A stretch of 64,000 bases of DNA from Zopfochytrium polystomum (taxonomy: Eukaryota; Chytridiomycota; Chytridiomycetes; Chytridiales; Chytridiaceae), in assembly GCA_025765615.1 (NCBI GenBank), contig JAIVFJ010000150.1, forward strand, positions 98,523 to 162,522, read 5' to 3'. Under the pieces are notes generated by a model that worked only from the letters and a program-made list of their open reading frames with translations, did not search any database and was not told where the DNA came from. Positions 1-12,852 of this stretch are shown here, piece after piece; the stretch's first letter is position 1; every line of letters starts with the position of its first letter. The position numbers were made by a program, and so were the translations under genes.

Positions 1-1503
1 GCGTACCGCCTGGCGCCGGCGGCCGAGATAGCCAGCATGGGCGCGGCGAGGAGAAAGTTGGGGAGCTGCTGCGCGGTCCAGTAGCGCAGGAAGCCGTTGT
101 TCCTGTGAAAGGTCCCATTTGGTGTGAGACCGTGAGTGTGCAGATAGTGTATTCGTGTGTGCGTTTGTGTGTGTGCGTGTGTGCGTGTGAGTGTGTGCGT
201 GTATGTGTTTGCTATGGGGGAGTGGTGGGCATAGGCCAGAGGATTGGGGTTGAAAGCCCTACCAGTAATGTTCCTGAACAAAGGAGTACAGCAGCGGCGG
301 CGTTTTAGCGCACCATGGTCGGGGTGACAACGCCTCGGGCTCCCCGACGCAGAGGCTAGCATACCCATAGTACTGGAACGCGGCGAAGCCGGCAAGCACG
401 ATCAAAGAGTAAATTGCGCATTTAATGATCGCGACTGCCTTGCGCTGCGTTTTGTGGGGTGCGGGGTGGAAAGGGCGTGGCGCGCAATGTCAAGATGCTT
501 CCTCCTTTCAGCTGAAGCTTTTCCACGAAGCAAAGAAATGTCACCAACCCGAACGCTCGAAGACTCAAGCAAGGCGCACAGGGCGCGAAAGGCGAAGAAG
601 CCCACTAGAAGGATGCCGTTGGATCGGACGAGGCCCGAAAGTGACCAGACTAACGCGGCCAAACAGTCTTTTCGCCTCTGGAACAAGATGGCGCCACTGA
701 AAGAAAGCAGCGCAAACAGACCCTCCGTGTATCTGCAAAGAAGGCGTTTTCCAAAAAACGACGGTAAATTGCAGAAGTAACGATGTGAAGCATGGTTTAC
801 ATTGCTGTGAGAAACGGAGCTGCTGGAGAAAGGCAGAAGAGCAAGGCGGTGGTTGCGGCTAAGCTTTCCTTCTTATACACGAGCATAGTGAGCCTTTGTG
901 AGCAGGGTGGGCGTGAGTCGCACGCTCGCCTCGAAACCGATCGCGAGGACGCTCACCGATAGAGTGCAATGGCAGCGAGAACAGTGGAAACGTTGCAAAC
1001 TAAGATACCAGACAGAGCAAACAGGGCTCTGTCCGGAATTTCACCAGTGAATGGATATAGTACTGAAAGACGCCGTTCAGCTCAAACACCAGGTTTCGAA
1101 ATACCTTCTTCTGACTATGAAACGTACTCGAGTTCTTTACAGCGCGCATCAGGAGTGGCAGCCCCGGCATGAACGCGTGCTCCTGCTCGTAGCGGTATCC
1201 GCGCTCGGCTATCGCAAGGAAGTACACCGAGTCCCACCGCACAAACGGCAGGATGAATTTGGCAGCGGCGGACGGCAGCGCGGAGGACGCGGCCTGTTCG
1301 TCTGGGCCAACCCCACCGTCGTAGCGGTCGTGGCGAGCGGGAAAGAGCAGCGTCGACGATGAGTCGTAATCGGCGGTAAGTCCGGTGGTGCCAGCGAGCA
1401 GCATGGCGGCGATGGCGGCGGTGCGGAGAGCAACGGCAGTTAAGGCGACACGAAGCCAGGAGGGGGGTAACAAGAGGAGCTGCTGTCCCCGCCGGCGGCG
1501 CAT
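1..1503 (-). CDS. PIGV: GPI mannosyltransferase 2 (PIG-V/Gpi18), 3' part cut by window edge
   Basis: PIG-V adds the second mannose to the GPI-anchor precursor in the ER lumen and is a multi-pass membrane protein. The first exon (1503 down to 1141) encodes a hydrophobic segment and the family signature FVRWDSVYFLAIAERGY followed by EQEHAFMPGLPLL. The donor reads GTAAAG on the minus strand. A further exon within about 402-686 carries the conserved RSNGIL motif. The first 95 bases encode RYWTAQQLPNFLLAAP, a late PIG-V motif, so the gene runs off the left edge. I prefer the ATG at 1501-1503 because the hydrophobic N terminus follows it directly; an upstream in-frame ATG at 1719 would overlap the start of the divergent neighbour. 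Middle exon borders are not all resolved. Function rests on family motifs. Confidence 0.85.
140..215. repeat. (GT)n-rich microsatellite in a PIGV intron
   Basis: This is an imperfect GT/TG dinucleotide tract inside what should be an intron of PIGV. The short plus-strand ORF rich in Cys-Val across it is an artefact of the repeat. Confidence 0.85.
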
Positions 1504-1717
1504 TCGCTGCAGCCTCTGCCCGTGCTCGCTTGGACGATTGCCCGTGGCCCGCTGCTGCTTCCGCCGCCGAGGACGGTGGCCGTGGCCGCCGAGAAGCCAT
1601 CGTCGCGGCCACGAAGGTTGGGGTCGTCGTTGGTTCGAAGCTGAACCAACAATGTTTGAACCACAAGCAAAAGCGACAGGCAGACAGACAGACAGACAGA
1701 AGCTCTGGTGCGCTGAC
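1504..1717. promoter_or_regulatory. Divergent intergenic promoter region, PIGV / RSC-like gene
   Basis: About 210 bases separate the preferred start of PIGV (minus) from the first ATG of the bromodomain gene (plus), so both genes must be driven from this interval. It is GC-rich with a short CAGA/GACA repeat at about 1678-1700. I see no convincing TATA box. The boundary depends on the PIGV start chosen. Confidence 0.45.
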
Positions 1718-4074
1718 ATGGACCACCATCACCACCGGCGTGGAAGCGGCGGCGGCATGGCGACTTCGACCGCGGCGGCGGCTCCGGCAGCGGCCACAGC
1801 GGCTGCGATCGAGGACGCCATGCGCCGCATTCTGAACGACCTTGCCAAGCACACGGAGAAGGGGTTGGTGCAACTCTCGCGTGGTTATGCATGGTGTCAC
1901 AACCCCAAGATCTACTTACTGTTCTGCCCTACTTCAACTTCTACTAGGCGCAACATTTCCGAATTGTTTATGGACCTTGTTTCGAAGCGTGACTATCCGG
2001 ACTACTACAAAATTATTACAAAACCCGTCAGCATCAACTCTATGCTGGTTTGTACTCGTGCGATTTTCCTCTGAAGCGTTCGTGTTTGGATGCATGCGTG
2101 TGTGTGTGTGTGTGTGTGTTCAGGCTGGATGGACAGGCAAACATCACGCAGACACTCTCACCCGCCAAACGTTCGACAAGCGTGTCCGGGAAAGGGAAAG
2201 ACATTTATCCAAACTTTCTTTTCGTTGTCTCGCAGGGGAAAGTGGACAAGGGCGAGTACAAGGGTTCATTCGGGCCGTTCGAGCAGGACTTCAAGCAGCT
2301 GGTCACGAACGCAATGACATTCAACAGGAAAGGCTCCGAGGTTTATCGTGATGCTCAGACTCTGCAGGTACTCGACTCCCTATTTCCAACCCCGCTTGTT
2401 GACCATCTATTCCTTCCGCGCAGAGTCTATTCAACAACTTCTTGAAAAGAGAATCAAAGCTGCTGGCAGCGGCGGAGGCAGCCGAGGCGGCTAAGTTGGC
2501 GACCGAAGACAGTCCTCCAACCCAGGACGAGTTGAGGAGTATCGTTCGAAAAATCACGTCGTACAAAAACGAAGGGTACGCCGCTCACTTTTGGACTCGG
2601 AAAGAATAACCATTCCCGTTGCAGTGGATACCCCATGTTCGAAAACTTTTTTGAACTGCCGGATGCCGATCAGTATCCTGACTACTACATCAAGGTTTGC
2701 TCAGACGTTAATCGTTTCCGACACTGACCCGTCGCAGATCAAGAAACCGCTTGCCCTAGACATTGTGAGAAAAAGGATCAACGCGAAAGAGTACAAAACG
2801 ATGCAGGAATTCGAGTCAGACTTGCGCCTTATTGCAGCCAATGCGCGAGAGTACAACATCGAAGGATCTAGCATTTACAAGGAAGCTGTTCAGCTTGAGA
2901 AATTCTTCCTCGCAGTCATTGGAAAGGAGGCAAAAGTAGACGAGCCACCAATGGTCGAACCAGAGCCTTTGGAATTTGTAGAAGTCAGGGGTGAAAAGTA
3001 CAAAGCAGGTCCGAGCTTGAGTTCGATTATGCCCATATCGCTGATTCGTTGAATCCTATCAGGGGACTATGTGTACATCGCGAATCCGAATCCCGAGCTC
3101 AAACCAACTATTGGACAGATCACTTCCACTTTTCTTGATTCACAAAAGCACCCATCTTTTGTGGCGAACTGGTTTTTGCGCCCGGAGCAAACCGTCCACA
3201 AAGCTTCGATGAAGTTTATCGAAAACGAAGTACTAAAAAGTAACCGGTCGGAAACATATCTTGCCGAAGATATTGTCGCACGGTGTTGGGTGCTTTTCAT
3301 AAAGGACTATGTACGCGGAAAGCCGAAAGGGGCTGACATCAAGCACGTTTACGCCTGCGAGCACCGTTACAACGACCAGGGCAAAACAACCTCGAGAATC
3401 AAGCAGTGGAATGTCCCAGCGAAGTTCAAGGATCCAGAACTGGAGCTCTACGAGATTCCTCTTCAGCCCGTGAAACTTGCTTCAGTTTTTGCGGCGGATG
3501 ATCCGCTTGCCACAAATCGGAAGCGGAAACTGAGCGAAGATGATGAGAGCGACGGAGAATCCCCCGGTGCACGAAAGTCAGAAGAAGCGAAGACGCAAGA
3601 TGTGAGTCGCTTTTGGTTGGCAAATAAATATTTGGCTCTGACATTATCTTCGCTATGACGAAGGAATCGGCACCAGAGGCCGCACACGTCGAAAAGCGAA
3701 TTCGGCTCACCGTCAAACAGCCAAAACCGGCAGAATCCCATGCGGCCGCGCCCTCTGACACGAAACCAGCCGAACCAACCGCCACCACTCCCGCTCTGCA
3801 GAAGGCACCGTCAACCAGTCAGTTGTCTCTTGCTCGACAGCCCCGTCTATTCGACCGCACAGCCGATGGCGACCTGAAATGGTACGCAAGTATACCTTTG
3901 GATGTTGTCCCTCCTTGCCAAACGATGCACAGTTTGGATTACTTGATCTGGAGAGCAGCGAAAGACAGCGAAACCAAGAGCACAACCAAGCAGGTCGTTC
4001 GAGAGCGCACCGCGGAGGAGGCGCTCGTACTTGAAACTTTGGAGGGATTGGCATCTGCGTTCTTGGCGCAGTAA
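1718..4074 (+). CDS. RSC1/2-like chromatin remodelling subunit: two bromodomains plus BAH
   Basis: Eight exons can be joined in frame: 1718-1863, 1948-2047, 2236-2367, 2424-2575, 2625-2694, 2738-3008, 3063-3601 and 3664-4074, all with GT-AG borders. The product has a first bromodomain (RDYPDYYKIITKPVSI, then NAMTFNRKGSEVYRDA), a second (DQYPDYYIKIKKPLAL, then NAREYNIEGSSIYKEA), and a BAH domain (GDYVYIANPNPELKPTIGQI, with EDIVARCWVLFIKDYVRGKP). The C terminus is low complexity and charged. Two bromodomains followed by BAH is the architecture of yeast Rsc1/Rsc2 and is shorter than animal polybromo. The expected role is binding acetylated histones within a SWI/SNF-family remodeller. The N terminus has four histidines and an Ala-rich stretch; the ATG at 1757 is an alternative start. 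It lies 119 bases before the NPHP4 ATG. Confidence 0.87.
2092..2121. repeat. (TG)n tract in intron 2 of the RSC-like gene
   Basis: A short TG dinucleotide tract lies inside the intron between exons ending at 2047 and starting at 2236. Confidence 0.8.
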
Positions 4075-4193
4075 TAATATTTTAAGAATAATAAGGCGGG
4101 GTAATTTGGCAACGATTGAGTAGAGGGCACGTTTTCCTTCTTTGGGGGTTTGAATTCGGAGCCTGAAAGGAAACTCCGCCAGGAACATTCAGA

Positions 4194-6747
4194 ATGTCCA
4201 GAAGACAACAAGGCCGCTCCCTTGATCGCAGCTTTTCGTCGTCGGCGGAGTCGTTCCGGTCGAGTCGCGATATTGATCCGCCGCGGCACGAGTCGGAGCA
4301 GCCGCAGCGCAGCCGAAATTCGTCGGTGAACCCTCAGCGGCTGCACGTCAACACAAGTCTGGCGAGACCACTAGCTCAAAGACCAAACAACAATCGCCGT
4401 GAAAATGAAGCCTCCGCTGCGATGGTGTCTTCAGCAAGGCGAAGCGCATCGGTTGGCGCAACGCCTGCTAGGGCGCCCATATTAGAGACCTCGATGCGTG
4501 CGAGATCGCCAACTTCTATTGCCGTTGTCCGCTCTCACAGTCCCGTTGCCAACTCACCCTCAAGGAAGAAGCTTGGTTCTACGGCTGCACTCTTCAATAA
4601 GGATCTACTCCTGGAGATCAACGCCAAAAAGGAGGAGGTAGCCTCCAACTACGTCTCCCCGGACTGGATGGCGCGGTTCGAGCGCAACTCTGTGATCCTG
4701 CCGCATATTCCGCCGCCCGGGTCCGTAACCCACACCGTCGCAGGACCCGGCCCGTCCTCTCTCGTCACGGCCTCCCCCTCTAAAGACGGCCCATCGCTCG
4801 CCCTGCACGCGGCTATTGGCGGCGCTCCCGGCACCAAATTCCCGTACCAGCTGACCCTCGGGCGGGTGGAATCCCTCCCTCTTCCACGCGCCATCCCCGC
4901 CGAATACGTCGCGGACCCGACTGCGCCGCTGTTGCTCCAGCTGCGAGCGTCGCTATTTGATCTCGAGGCGGCCGCGTTTTTCGGGCGCACGTGGGTTGGG
5001 CCTGTCGAGTTTGACCTGCGGACGCTAGGAGAGGCAGGATGGAGCACGGCGGCGGCGGCGGCTGCTGCTGAGGGGCAAGACGGCGGTGGAAGTACCGTGG
5101 GCGAGCGGCCGAGACGAGGCTCTGGCAGCCGTCGCCGAGGCGAGAGGGATGACGGTCGCAGGGGTCGGGCGCGGTCGAGGGCGATCGACGGGTCGGCGGA
5201 GTCGTTGCTGTCATCGAATCAGGATACGGCCAGCACGGCGACGATTCGTTCCCGCGGGTCCAGTGACGAGGATAGCGGAGACGATGACGGTGATGATTAC
5301 AGCGGCAGCGACGACGAAGATGATGACGAAGGCAGTGACGGTTGGTCTCGGTCCGGATCAGAAGAGAGTCAAAGTAATTCGAGCGGTGGAAAGAGGGGTT
5401 TAAGAGACGGAGTGAGCAGGTCCCATCGACAAACCAACGTCGCCGGTCAGAGGTTGACCTTGAGCTTCTCGGACGAGGTAAACTTTTGCATTTCTACTCC
5501 GCAGCAAATCGTTTCGCTCATGTACGCCGCCTCTAGTGCTTGTTTATGCACACTTCCACATTTAGCCCATACATTCTCCTTGTTGTCGAGTTTGTCATCA
5601 TCAGTAAGCAGCGAAGGAGGCCATTCATTATGCAAGATAGACTGACAGTCGTTTAAAGCCGAGAGCAGCTTTACGAAGAGGAGGGACCCGGCCATGTTCA
5701 AGCCCGAATATTTGTCCGCTGGATGGTCCTACTTTCATATGTTTGATAACTCTAGAAACGGACTGGATTTAGACATTGCTTGGGACTCGGACGACCCCTA
5801 TCCATACGGTTTAATCGAGGAGAACATTAAGAGGTAAAGGACCCACCGAGTCACATTCCGCTCCTAAATCTCTTGAGCAACAGCGTTCCAGTATTCACCG
5901 GTTCGCCCCGTGTTCTTCCGTTCGTTGCTCCACTTCTCTTGTCGAGCGAGACAACTTACCCTGGGCTCGTCTCAATTGCCGGATCGAGCTTTCTGTTTCA
6001 CTTCTCTACGCGGCCTGATCTTCGGCAGTGCTGCTACCTGTGGAGAGAAAACGCTTTTGTTGGATCCCACGACGATGTCCCAGGCCTCATCGTTCAGCCA
6101 TCGGATATCGTTTTCACAGAACCGAACGAGACTGCCACGGTTTCAAAGGTAAGACCATATCTTGTGGAAGGTGCAAATCTGAAATGAGCGAAAAAAGATC
6201 CGCGTTTCGGTATTTCCGTCCGTAACAAAATTTGAAGAAATGCTCCTCAACGAGCTCGCCGTTGCCCACCAGAAGCAGTTTCCCGGATCGATAAAGTACA
6301 ACGACGATGGAACAATCCATCTGCCAGAGGTCATTGAACGGCGCGTGCACATTGGCTTGCACAACACACAAACGTTCCTCCTTCCCCCGTTCACTATGAC
6401 CTTACTTCCTGTTTACAGCGACGCCTCTCATGAAGACGGCTTTGAAATGTCGTTCATGGGTAACATCGAGCTGCAGCGGTACTTCCGAAATCCTGGACTT
6501 GCGCTCGTCTTCATTGTCGAGTACAAGGTGCTGATCCTTACGGAGCCGGAAACAGCCAAAAAAAGCGGTTTCTCGGCATTTATGGATCGACTGAGCGGAA
6601 AGCCGTCGCCCGAAAAGAAGACAGGGAAGATTGGCGTCGAGAAAGTAATTTCGATCGGGTGGGGTGCATGGACACCAGCGTTCGCAGACGGTTAGTTCGG
6701 GTGGCTTTCGCACCGTCGTCTTTCGTTTCGGACGACAATGGGCGCCG

Positions 6748-6810
<63 letters not shown>

Positions 6811-9800
6811 GTGTGTGTGGATCGGTGGAATGGTGCACTAAGAGTTTATCCGTTTGAAATGTCTAGGACCCGAGCAGGCTATACCGCTTATATCAAAGGG
6901 AGGCAGCAATCCCTACTCGTCCAGTATTTACTATCCGATTATTCTTCCTGAGGAGTATGATGAGACCGAGGAATGGAAGGCTTATGCAACAAGCATGGGG
7001 CGGCTTGCAACACGAGACATTCCCGTTGTTGTTTCCTTTCAGTTCTCAGACTTCGTAGAAAAAAAAGGTAACATTGCCGCTGTGACTTGAGGTCCACTCC
7101 GTTCATTCATGCTCAGCACCCAAAGAGGAGTCGAAACCAGAGACCGAACGCGAAAGGCAACTGCCAGAACAGAAATCAACCGACTCAGAGGACGCTATCG
7201 CAAGGAAGCCTCCTCCCGCCCAGCCGCTTGACCGCGATGTTGGACCTGACAACGAGTTGTCAGAGGATTTGGTGGTACCTGTCGCGCCTCCAAAGGTCGA
7301 AAAAACAGAGAGACGGCAGTCTCTGGGACGTTCGGAGCGGGCGCGACTGCTGCACGCCGGGTTCACGCTCCCCCATGACGAAGACGGATTTAAGCCAACT
7401 CAAGTCAATCTGAAAGGGTCGGATCCGCGAGTGTGCCCCTTTGTGCTGGAGCTGGAGCAAAACGACGTCCGCAAACAAAACGAAGTTACGGTGACCTTCA
7501 TGGGTCTGACCTTCTCGAGCGAGATTCTGGACAAAACGCTGGGTAAAGCGCAGAGTCCTCTTTCGTTTTTGGACATTTTCTGACTGATTGCCTGCCATTT
7601 GACAGGCAGGATTCCTGCCACCGTATTTTTTACATACCAGTTCTTCAACTTTCCGTACTGCACTACACAGAGGGCACGAGTGTACACTGGCCCATTGCCG
7701 GCACCGCAGGATGGGCTCCACCACCGCAGCTTCTCTGTCCCAACTCGGAACCACGAACGCTCTGGTTCCACTCAGTCTCAGCTATCCCAAAACTCGTTTA
7801 GAGACAACAAGCAATCCGACTTTGACTCAGAGATTTTGTGGCCAGCCATTTTGTTTGTACAGGAAGACGATGGAGGCATAAAGTGTAAGTACATTTGAAT
7901 TGAACGTAATCGGCGTGAGTTGCGCGAAGGGCATATTCGAAGTGTTTTGGGCACTCAAATACTGTGCTTACAGTTTGCACACACCGTATTTTGCCAATTC
8001 AGCTCACCAACTCCCTTCAACGCTTTGTTTAATCCTCAGCTGACACACCTGGAATCACCATGACCTACGAAGTCAACGACGACGAGCTACCCAGCATTGC
8101 CGGATACCACCAAGGGCTTGACGGGTTCTTGCAGTACATCGCTGAGCAAGCGCTCTACATCCATGTTTGGGATGGCGAGTCGCAGCTTTATGTCGGCTCC
8201 ACCTACGTCGACCTTCGGCCGATCGCACGACAAGGAAAATCCTCCGTCTTTTACGACGCTGAGATAGAGATTACCTGCAGCGGAGTAAGTTGCCTTTCTC
8301 GGTCATCGCTTCAAATGTTTTGGAGAGAGTCGTCCGTGGGACAAACACTTCATATGAAACGAGGAATGTAGTTTGATTGGTTACCGTTCATCCTCCTTAT
8401 TTCAGCCCGGTTCGGAAGGTGCCGAGCTGGTTTCATTGAATAACGACAATGATCGAAGACGATCGATGCTCGTTGTCGGGAAGCTAAACTTGCGTCTCGT
8501 CAACAATGGAAAGCGGCCACCTCGCGACATCGCCTATCGAGATATCCACGCGAAGGAGAACATCATCGTTCGCGACCATCGATACAACATACCGTTTCGG
8601 TTGGAGACGATGTGCCACCCAAAGAAGGTCCGAGAGTGCGTCGGGCGTTTCAAGAGCATGGGATTGCCATTTCATTTTTTAGTGCAACGGCCCAAGTTAT
8701 ATTCGATGTTTCTACCTCTTCCATTCATTCTCTTATTGGTCCTTCCTTTAGTTCTCGTTTCCAACCTTGAAACTCACGCTAAAGTTTCCACATTCACAGA
8801 TGGTCGACGTAGACTCGGAGCTCTGCGAGATCCTGTCAAGCTCCCATCAGGACCGCATTGCTGGTCGTCAACACCATGGGATTGCAAGCGCCGCAGAGGA
8901 GCTCGGTAGTCGTGCCGGTGCAGGAGCGCGCGTTTCGGGTAAGCTCGAGAGAGTCAAGCGCGTCAAGGAGCGCGACGGCCGTGACTCAGAGCACATTGAG
9001 ACGCTTGCACTCGCCTACAGCACTTCTCGGCAGGAGCGCCAGCGGGACTTGCAGACGATAGACATTTTTCGGGAGAGGTGCGGACGGCTTGCGTGTGTGT
9101 GTGTGTGTGTCTAATTGTGTCTGTGTGTTTGTGTCTGAGTATGTGTACGTGTGTGGTATCTTTCAGCAGCTCAAACCTCCATTTCCTTCTCTCCAAAAAT
9201 GGGGGCGAATAGACGTAAGCAGAGCGCCATAGAAAAGTCGCTGTCTGCGAACATAAGCGTTACCCACCGAGTGTACGCGTCATTTGGACAAGCCTACTTC
9301 TTTGAATACCTTTTTTGCAATCCGTACAACGAGGAACACCTCTTCAGCATTTTTTGGGACGACTTGGAGTTAAGGTTTGTGTCACCGCAGTTCGTTCGTC
9401 TTGGTCAATCCTTCGGCCTTCGTTCTTCCATGCCTGCCTAACATGCCGTCTGTTCCAGGTTGGTCACGTCAAAGCTTGAATGGACGTACCTTCGGCGAAT
9501 CTATGGCATCCGGGATGGTCTCGAAGAAGTGACGTTCGAGGTGCGGCCAGACGGATATTTCGAACTGGCCGTCGGACCGAACGAAACCATTGCGATTCCT
9601 TTCGTGTTCCAAAGCATGCTCGCCGGAAGCGTTCTCTGCGGCGAGGAAAACCGCAGTAGGAACAGCGGCGATAGCGGGCAAGGCGCCACCAACGGTTGGC
9701 GGTCATCTTTTCAAGAGTACGTTTGCGGGAGTTCCATCGAGGCGCAGATTGTCGCGAGAACAATAAGCGTGAGTTTGCCGGCCAGAGCAAAAAAGACTAA

Positions 9801-11678
9801 GAAGTCTTTGGACAGACAGCCGAAAAGTCCACCCATTGCGTAGTTCCCTGTATTGCTTATTTGCTGAAATCCAATTTATCCATCCCATCTTGCAATTCTC
9901 CAGGTGGCTTTCCTCAACTCCAGACGGCACCCGGTTGGCCTGCTCGACGTAGCCATTATTCCGCGCTTCTACGCAGTCGACCGCGTCTTCAGATTCTTCC
10001 GGCCGGAAAACGACCTTATTCGGAAAACGATCCGGTACCTAGCTATCAAAGCACAGAGGGCAATGGGCAGTGCGAGCAGCAGTGGTGAGGGGCGATCAGG
10101 AGGCTCAGACAACAAGTCGCGAAAACCTGCGTTTCACCCCGACGGCGGAGTGACGGCATATGATACGGCCAACCCTTGGAAAAGATACGTGCGGTGCAGC
10201 AATGAGGAGGTCGTCTGCGCGTTGGCGGAGTCTGGGGTGTGTACGACTTGCAGTTCGAGTTGCCATCGATTTTGTTGATGCGGCAGGAGGGAAGAGGGTT
10301 ACTTTCTGAAGCGCTAATTCCAACAACTACAATACACCGTGCTCTCTCACTCCAGAAACTCCGGGAACTGTCGTTCAAGTACCGTGTGGGGCCGGCTCCG
10401 GAAACACAGGCTTTATACTTTCTGTTCTATGATGACCCTTTCTTCACGTCGCTCAGGGAAATCTGGAAAGTCTTTGTGCACTCGCTTCATCGGTATCTGT
10501 CGTCCCTTCCATATTTTCTTATCGCTCTGCCTTTCCAGAGCTTAGTCAGACAGTTGCTTACTAGATATTTCGGAATCTATCTCTGACATACAGGCTCGAC
10601 GTAACGTGTACAGCGGGCCAGACCCACCAAGCGTCGCTCGTACTGCGCGGTTCGACCTTTACGCGTTCCGTCAAGTGCTTTGCGAGCCTATCCAGCGAGC
10701 TGCTCATCGCAGCTCCCGTGCCACTGCTCCTAGCGGCCAATGCTCTCAGTGAAATCGGTCTGATGGTTCGTCCAAAGGGAGGAGGCCAGACCGAGGAGGC
10801 AAAGGAGATTGTCCTGAACGTCGTAGGTGAGTGCAGAGCTAGCAAGGATGGTGGAATTGGCTGGAGCAGTAAACCTCATGTGATTCGGTTGAGCGGTTCA
10901 GAGTCCGCATTGAATAGCGTCACTCGGCCCGTTCCGCGATGGGAACTGCGATGCACCGTCATTTCTAACAATCGCTTTTCGACTACTTCCCATCGCACCC
11001 ATACATGATGCAATGACAATCGTCGAAGACGCCCTCGACCACACGCTCGTTGCCAGCTGGCTTGTCTTCATCCACCTAACGCCGCCCACGATCACTAAGT
11101 CGTTTGAGATCACCGTCCCGAAGGGCAAAGTCGTCAACAAGGTAAACTACTTATGCCGCTCTGGTCTTTCGTGTCGAAAGGAAGAAAGACCAGCAGCGAG
11201 TTGCGCTTCGCGCGAGCGAGGGCGTTATTTGAAGTGCCGCCTGGTCACTTTTCTATCAAGAGCATTTTCTCAATTTCACTTTCTGCTTTCCATCATCCCA
11301 CATCCCCCTTCCCTCCTTCGCCTTGACCTTCGGCCCCCCGCGCCCACCCACTCGCTCTCCTTCCCAAACAACGAACTTCAGCGAGTTTCGTACACAAACC
11401 CCTACTCATCCAAACGGCGGTTCCGCCTGCGGACGAACGCGGAGCACCTTGTGCAATTCAAGGACGGCGACGCGCTTGAACTAGACGGCGGGGAGTCTCA
11501 GTATATAGGGCTCCGCCTTCTGCCACCCTTTTCGGCTTCAGGCTCCCAGTCAGGAGGAGGAGGAGGAGGAGGGACCTCGTCGTCGTCCATGTCCTCGACG
11601 GCGGAGATCCTCATTTTCCTCAACGACGAGCACGACAAGATGGAGGAATGTCTCATGTTGAGGGTCATTTACGCGTGA
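4194..11678 (+). CDS. NPHP4: Nephrocystin-4 (NPHP4), ciliary transition-zone protein
   Basis: A long multi-exon gene, more than a dozen exons with short introns. The first exon (4194 to about 5477) has a Ser/Arg-rich low-complexity head, then FPYQLTLGRVESLPLP and FFGRTWVGPVEFDLRT, and ends in an acidic SD-rich stretch. Later exons give FTGSPRVLPFVAP; RRVHIGLHNTQTFLLPPF with LALVFIVEYKVLIL; MCHPKKVRECVGRFKSMG; an Arg-rich RERQRDLQTIDIFRER helix followed by SFGQAYFFEYLFCNPYN; and the end NDEHDKMEECLMLRVIYA. This order and the FF-Y/F-NP-N and terminal NDE-motif match the NPHP4 family, whose product sits with NPHP1/RPGRIP1L at the base of cilia and flagella. The gene therefore implies a flagellated life stage. 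Large (TG)n tracts occupy introns at about 6750 and 9090. Not all splice sites were fixed, so the coordinates are gene limits. Confidence 0.85.
6751..6825. repeat. (GT)n microsatellite in an NPHP4 intron
   Basis: A near-perfect GT dinucleotide run of about 70 bases lies between the exon ending near 6690 and the one starting near 6865. It is likely length-polymorphic. Confidence 0.9.
9090..9155. repeat. (TG)n-rich tract in an NPHP4 intron
   Basis: An imperfect TG-rich tract follows the Arg-rich helix-coding exon and precedes a splice acceptor near 9167. Confidence 0.8.
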
Positions 11679-11990
11679 AGGCCTTTGGGAGTGTGATGGG
11701 TGGGTGGGTTGAGTGGCCTACGGGTGAAAGTATTTAGAACCACGTCACTGCCATTGAGCCATCGCTCCACGGTTTGATCGAGCAGTCCTTGTCAGCGCCA
11801 GATCGTTTTTGACCGTATTTGACAAGTTTGACCGCTGCTCAAGGCCGAAGGAGAGCTCAAGGACTCTGGGGACGGGCAGCATTCTTTCAGCTAGCTCACG
11901 CGGCATCGTGTTTCCTGGGTCTCACCGCTCGTCGAATCGGCCAATCGCGAGCCCTCGCACCCTTCCCCAGCCACCCGACCTCACGATACC

Positions 11991-12483
11991 ATGCCACCGC
12001 TCGGCCGCCTCGACACTGGCCTCGCTTACGGGCGTGTTTGGCACCTCGTCGACGCGCGCGACAAGCTGCTGGGCCGACTCGCCCAGCGGATCTCGATTGC
12101 ACTCCGGGGCAAGTATAAGCCCATCTACCATCCATCGGGTGAGTTGTGGCGCGGCTGGAGGAGACGGGAGTGATAATTTGAAGGAAGGCAGGCTGAATCG
12201 CTGAGAGCTAATCTTTCACGCCCCGCTCTCGCCTTCGGTCCCTCTACGTCGCTTCGTTGCTCCGCCCAACAGTTGACTGCGGGGACTACGTTGTCGTCAT
12301 CAACGCACGCGATGTGACGCTGACGGGCAAGAAGCCGGAAAAGAAAATGTACTACTCGCACTCCGGCTGGCCCGGCGGTCTCAAGGTCCAGTCGTTCAAT
12401 GAAGTTATCGACCGGCATCCGGCAGGGGTAAGCTTGCGGGACACGTCCGCGATGGAATGTTTAACAATCCCAATGTTCCCCAA

Positions 12484-12516
<33 letters not shown>

Positions 12517-12764
12517 AAAAACTCAAACGAACTTTGCAGCCGTTGAAGAAGGCTGTTTGGGGATCCATGCCGAAGAACATTTTGCGCAAGATCCAATACG
12601 AGAGATTGTTTGTCTTTGCTGGCTCGGAGCACCCCTTCGAGGCGAACATTATGAGTAACTACGAGGAGGAGGCAGCGGCGAAGGCGAAAGAGTTGGCGGC
12701 GGAACAGGCCGCGGCAAGTGGGACGGCACCGCCACCAAGCAATCCGCAATCAAAGAATCAATAA
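11991..12764 (+). CDS. MRPL13: Mitochondrial large-subunit ribosomal protein uL13m (MRPL13)
   Basis: Three exons join in frame: 11991-12138, 12273-12427 and 12540-12764. The protein starts with [19 protein letters not shown] and then [10 protein letters not shown], the start of bacterial/mitochondrial L13. Exon 2 gives [20 protein letters not shown] and [12 protein letters not shown], and exon 3 gives VWGSMPKN, the conserved uL13 loop. At about 175 residues it is the usual size. The bacterial-type signature argues for the mitochondrial rather than the cytosolic (eL13a-like) paralogue; a cleavable targeting peptide is not obvious. The C terminus is an Ala/Lys-rich extension. It converges with UBC12, with 88 bases between the stops, so the 3' UTRs probably overlap. 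Confidence 0.9.
12485..12514. repeat. Poly-A tract in uL13m intron 2
   Basis: A run of 30 consecutive A residues lies upstream of the acceptor at 12538-12539. It may reflect a retroposition relic or slippage; the assembled length is uncertain. Confidence 0.9.
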
Positions 12765-12852
12765 TAAAGCAGAGAGAACCAGAGAATCAAATAAGTGTTC
12801 GCCGTCGGCCGAGGGGTCTGAACATTCTTCATCATCATCAACTAACATTTAT

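Noticed and set aside
1000..1719. Extended PIGV N terminus from the ATG at 1719
   Set aside because: The extra 70 residues are Arg/Pro-rich without family resemblance and would overlap the divergent gene start; the ATG at 1503 is preferred.
1718..1760. His-rich, Gly-rich start (four histidines) that looks like an expression tag
   Set aside because: Only four histidines, encoded in GC-rich genomic context with introns downstream; no vector sequence is present.
6659..6951. Cys-Val repeat ORFs
   Set aside because: They arise from the (GT)n tract in an NPHP4 intron.
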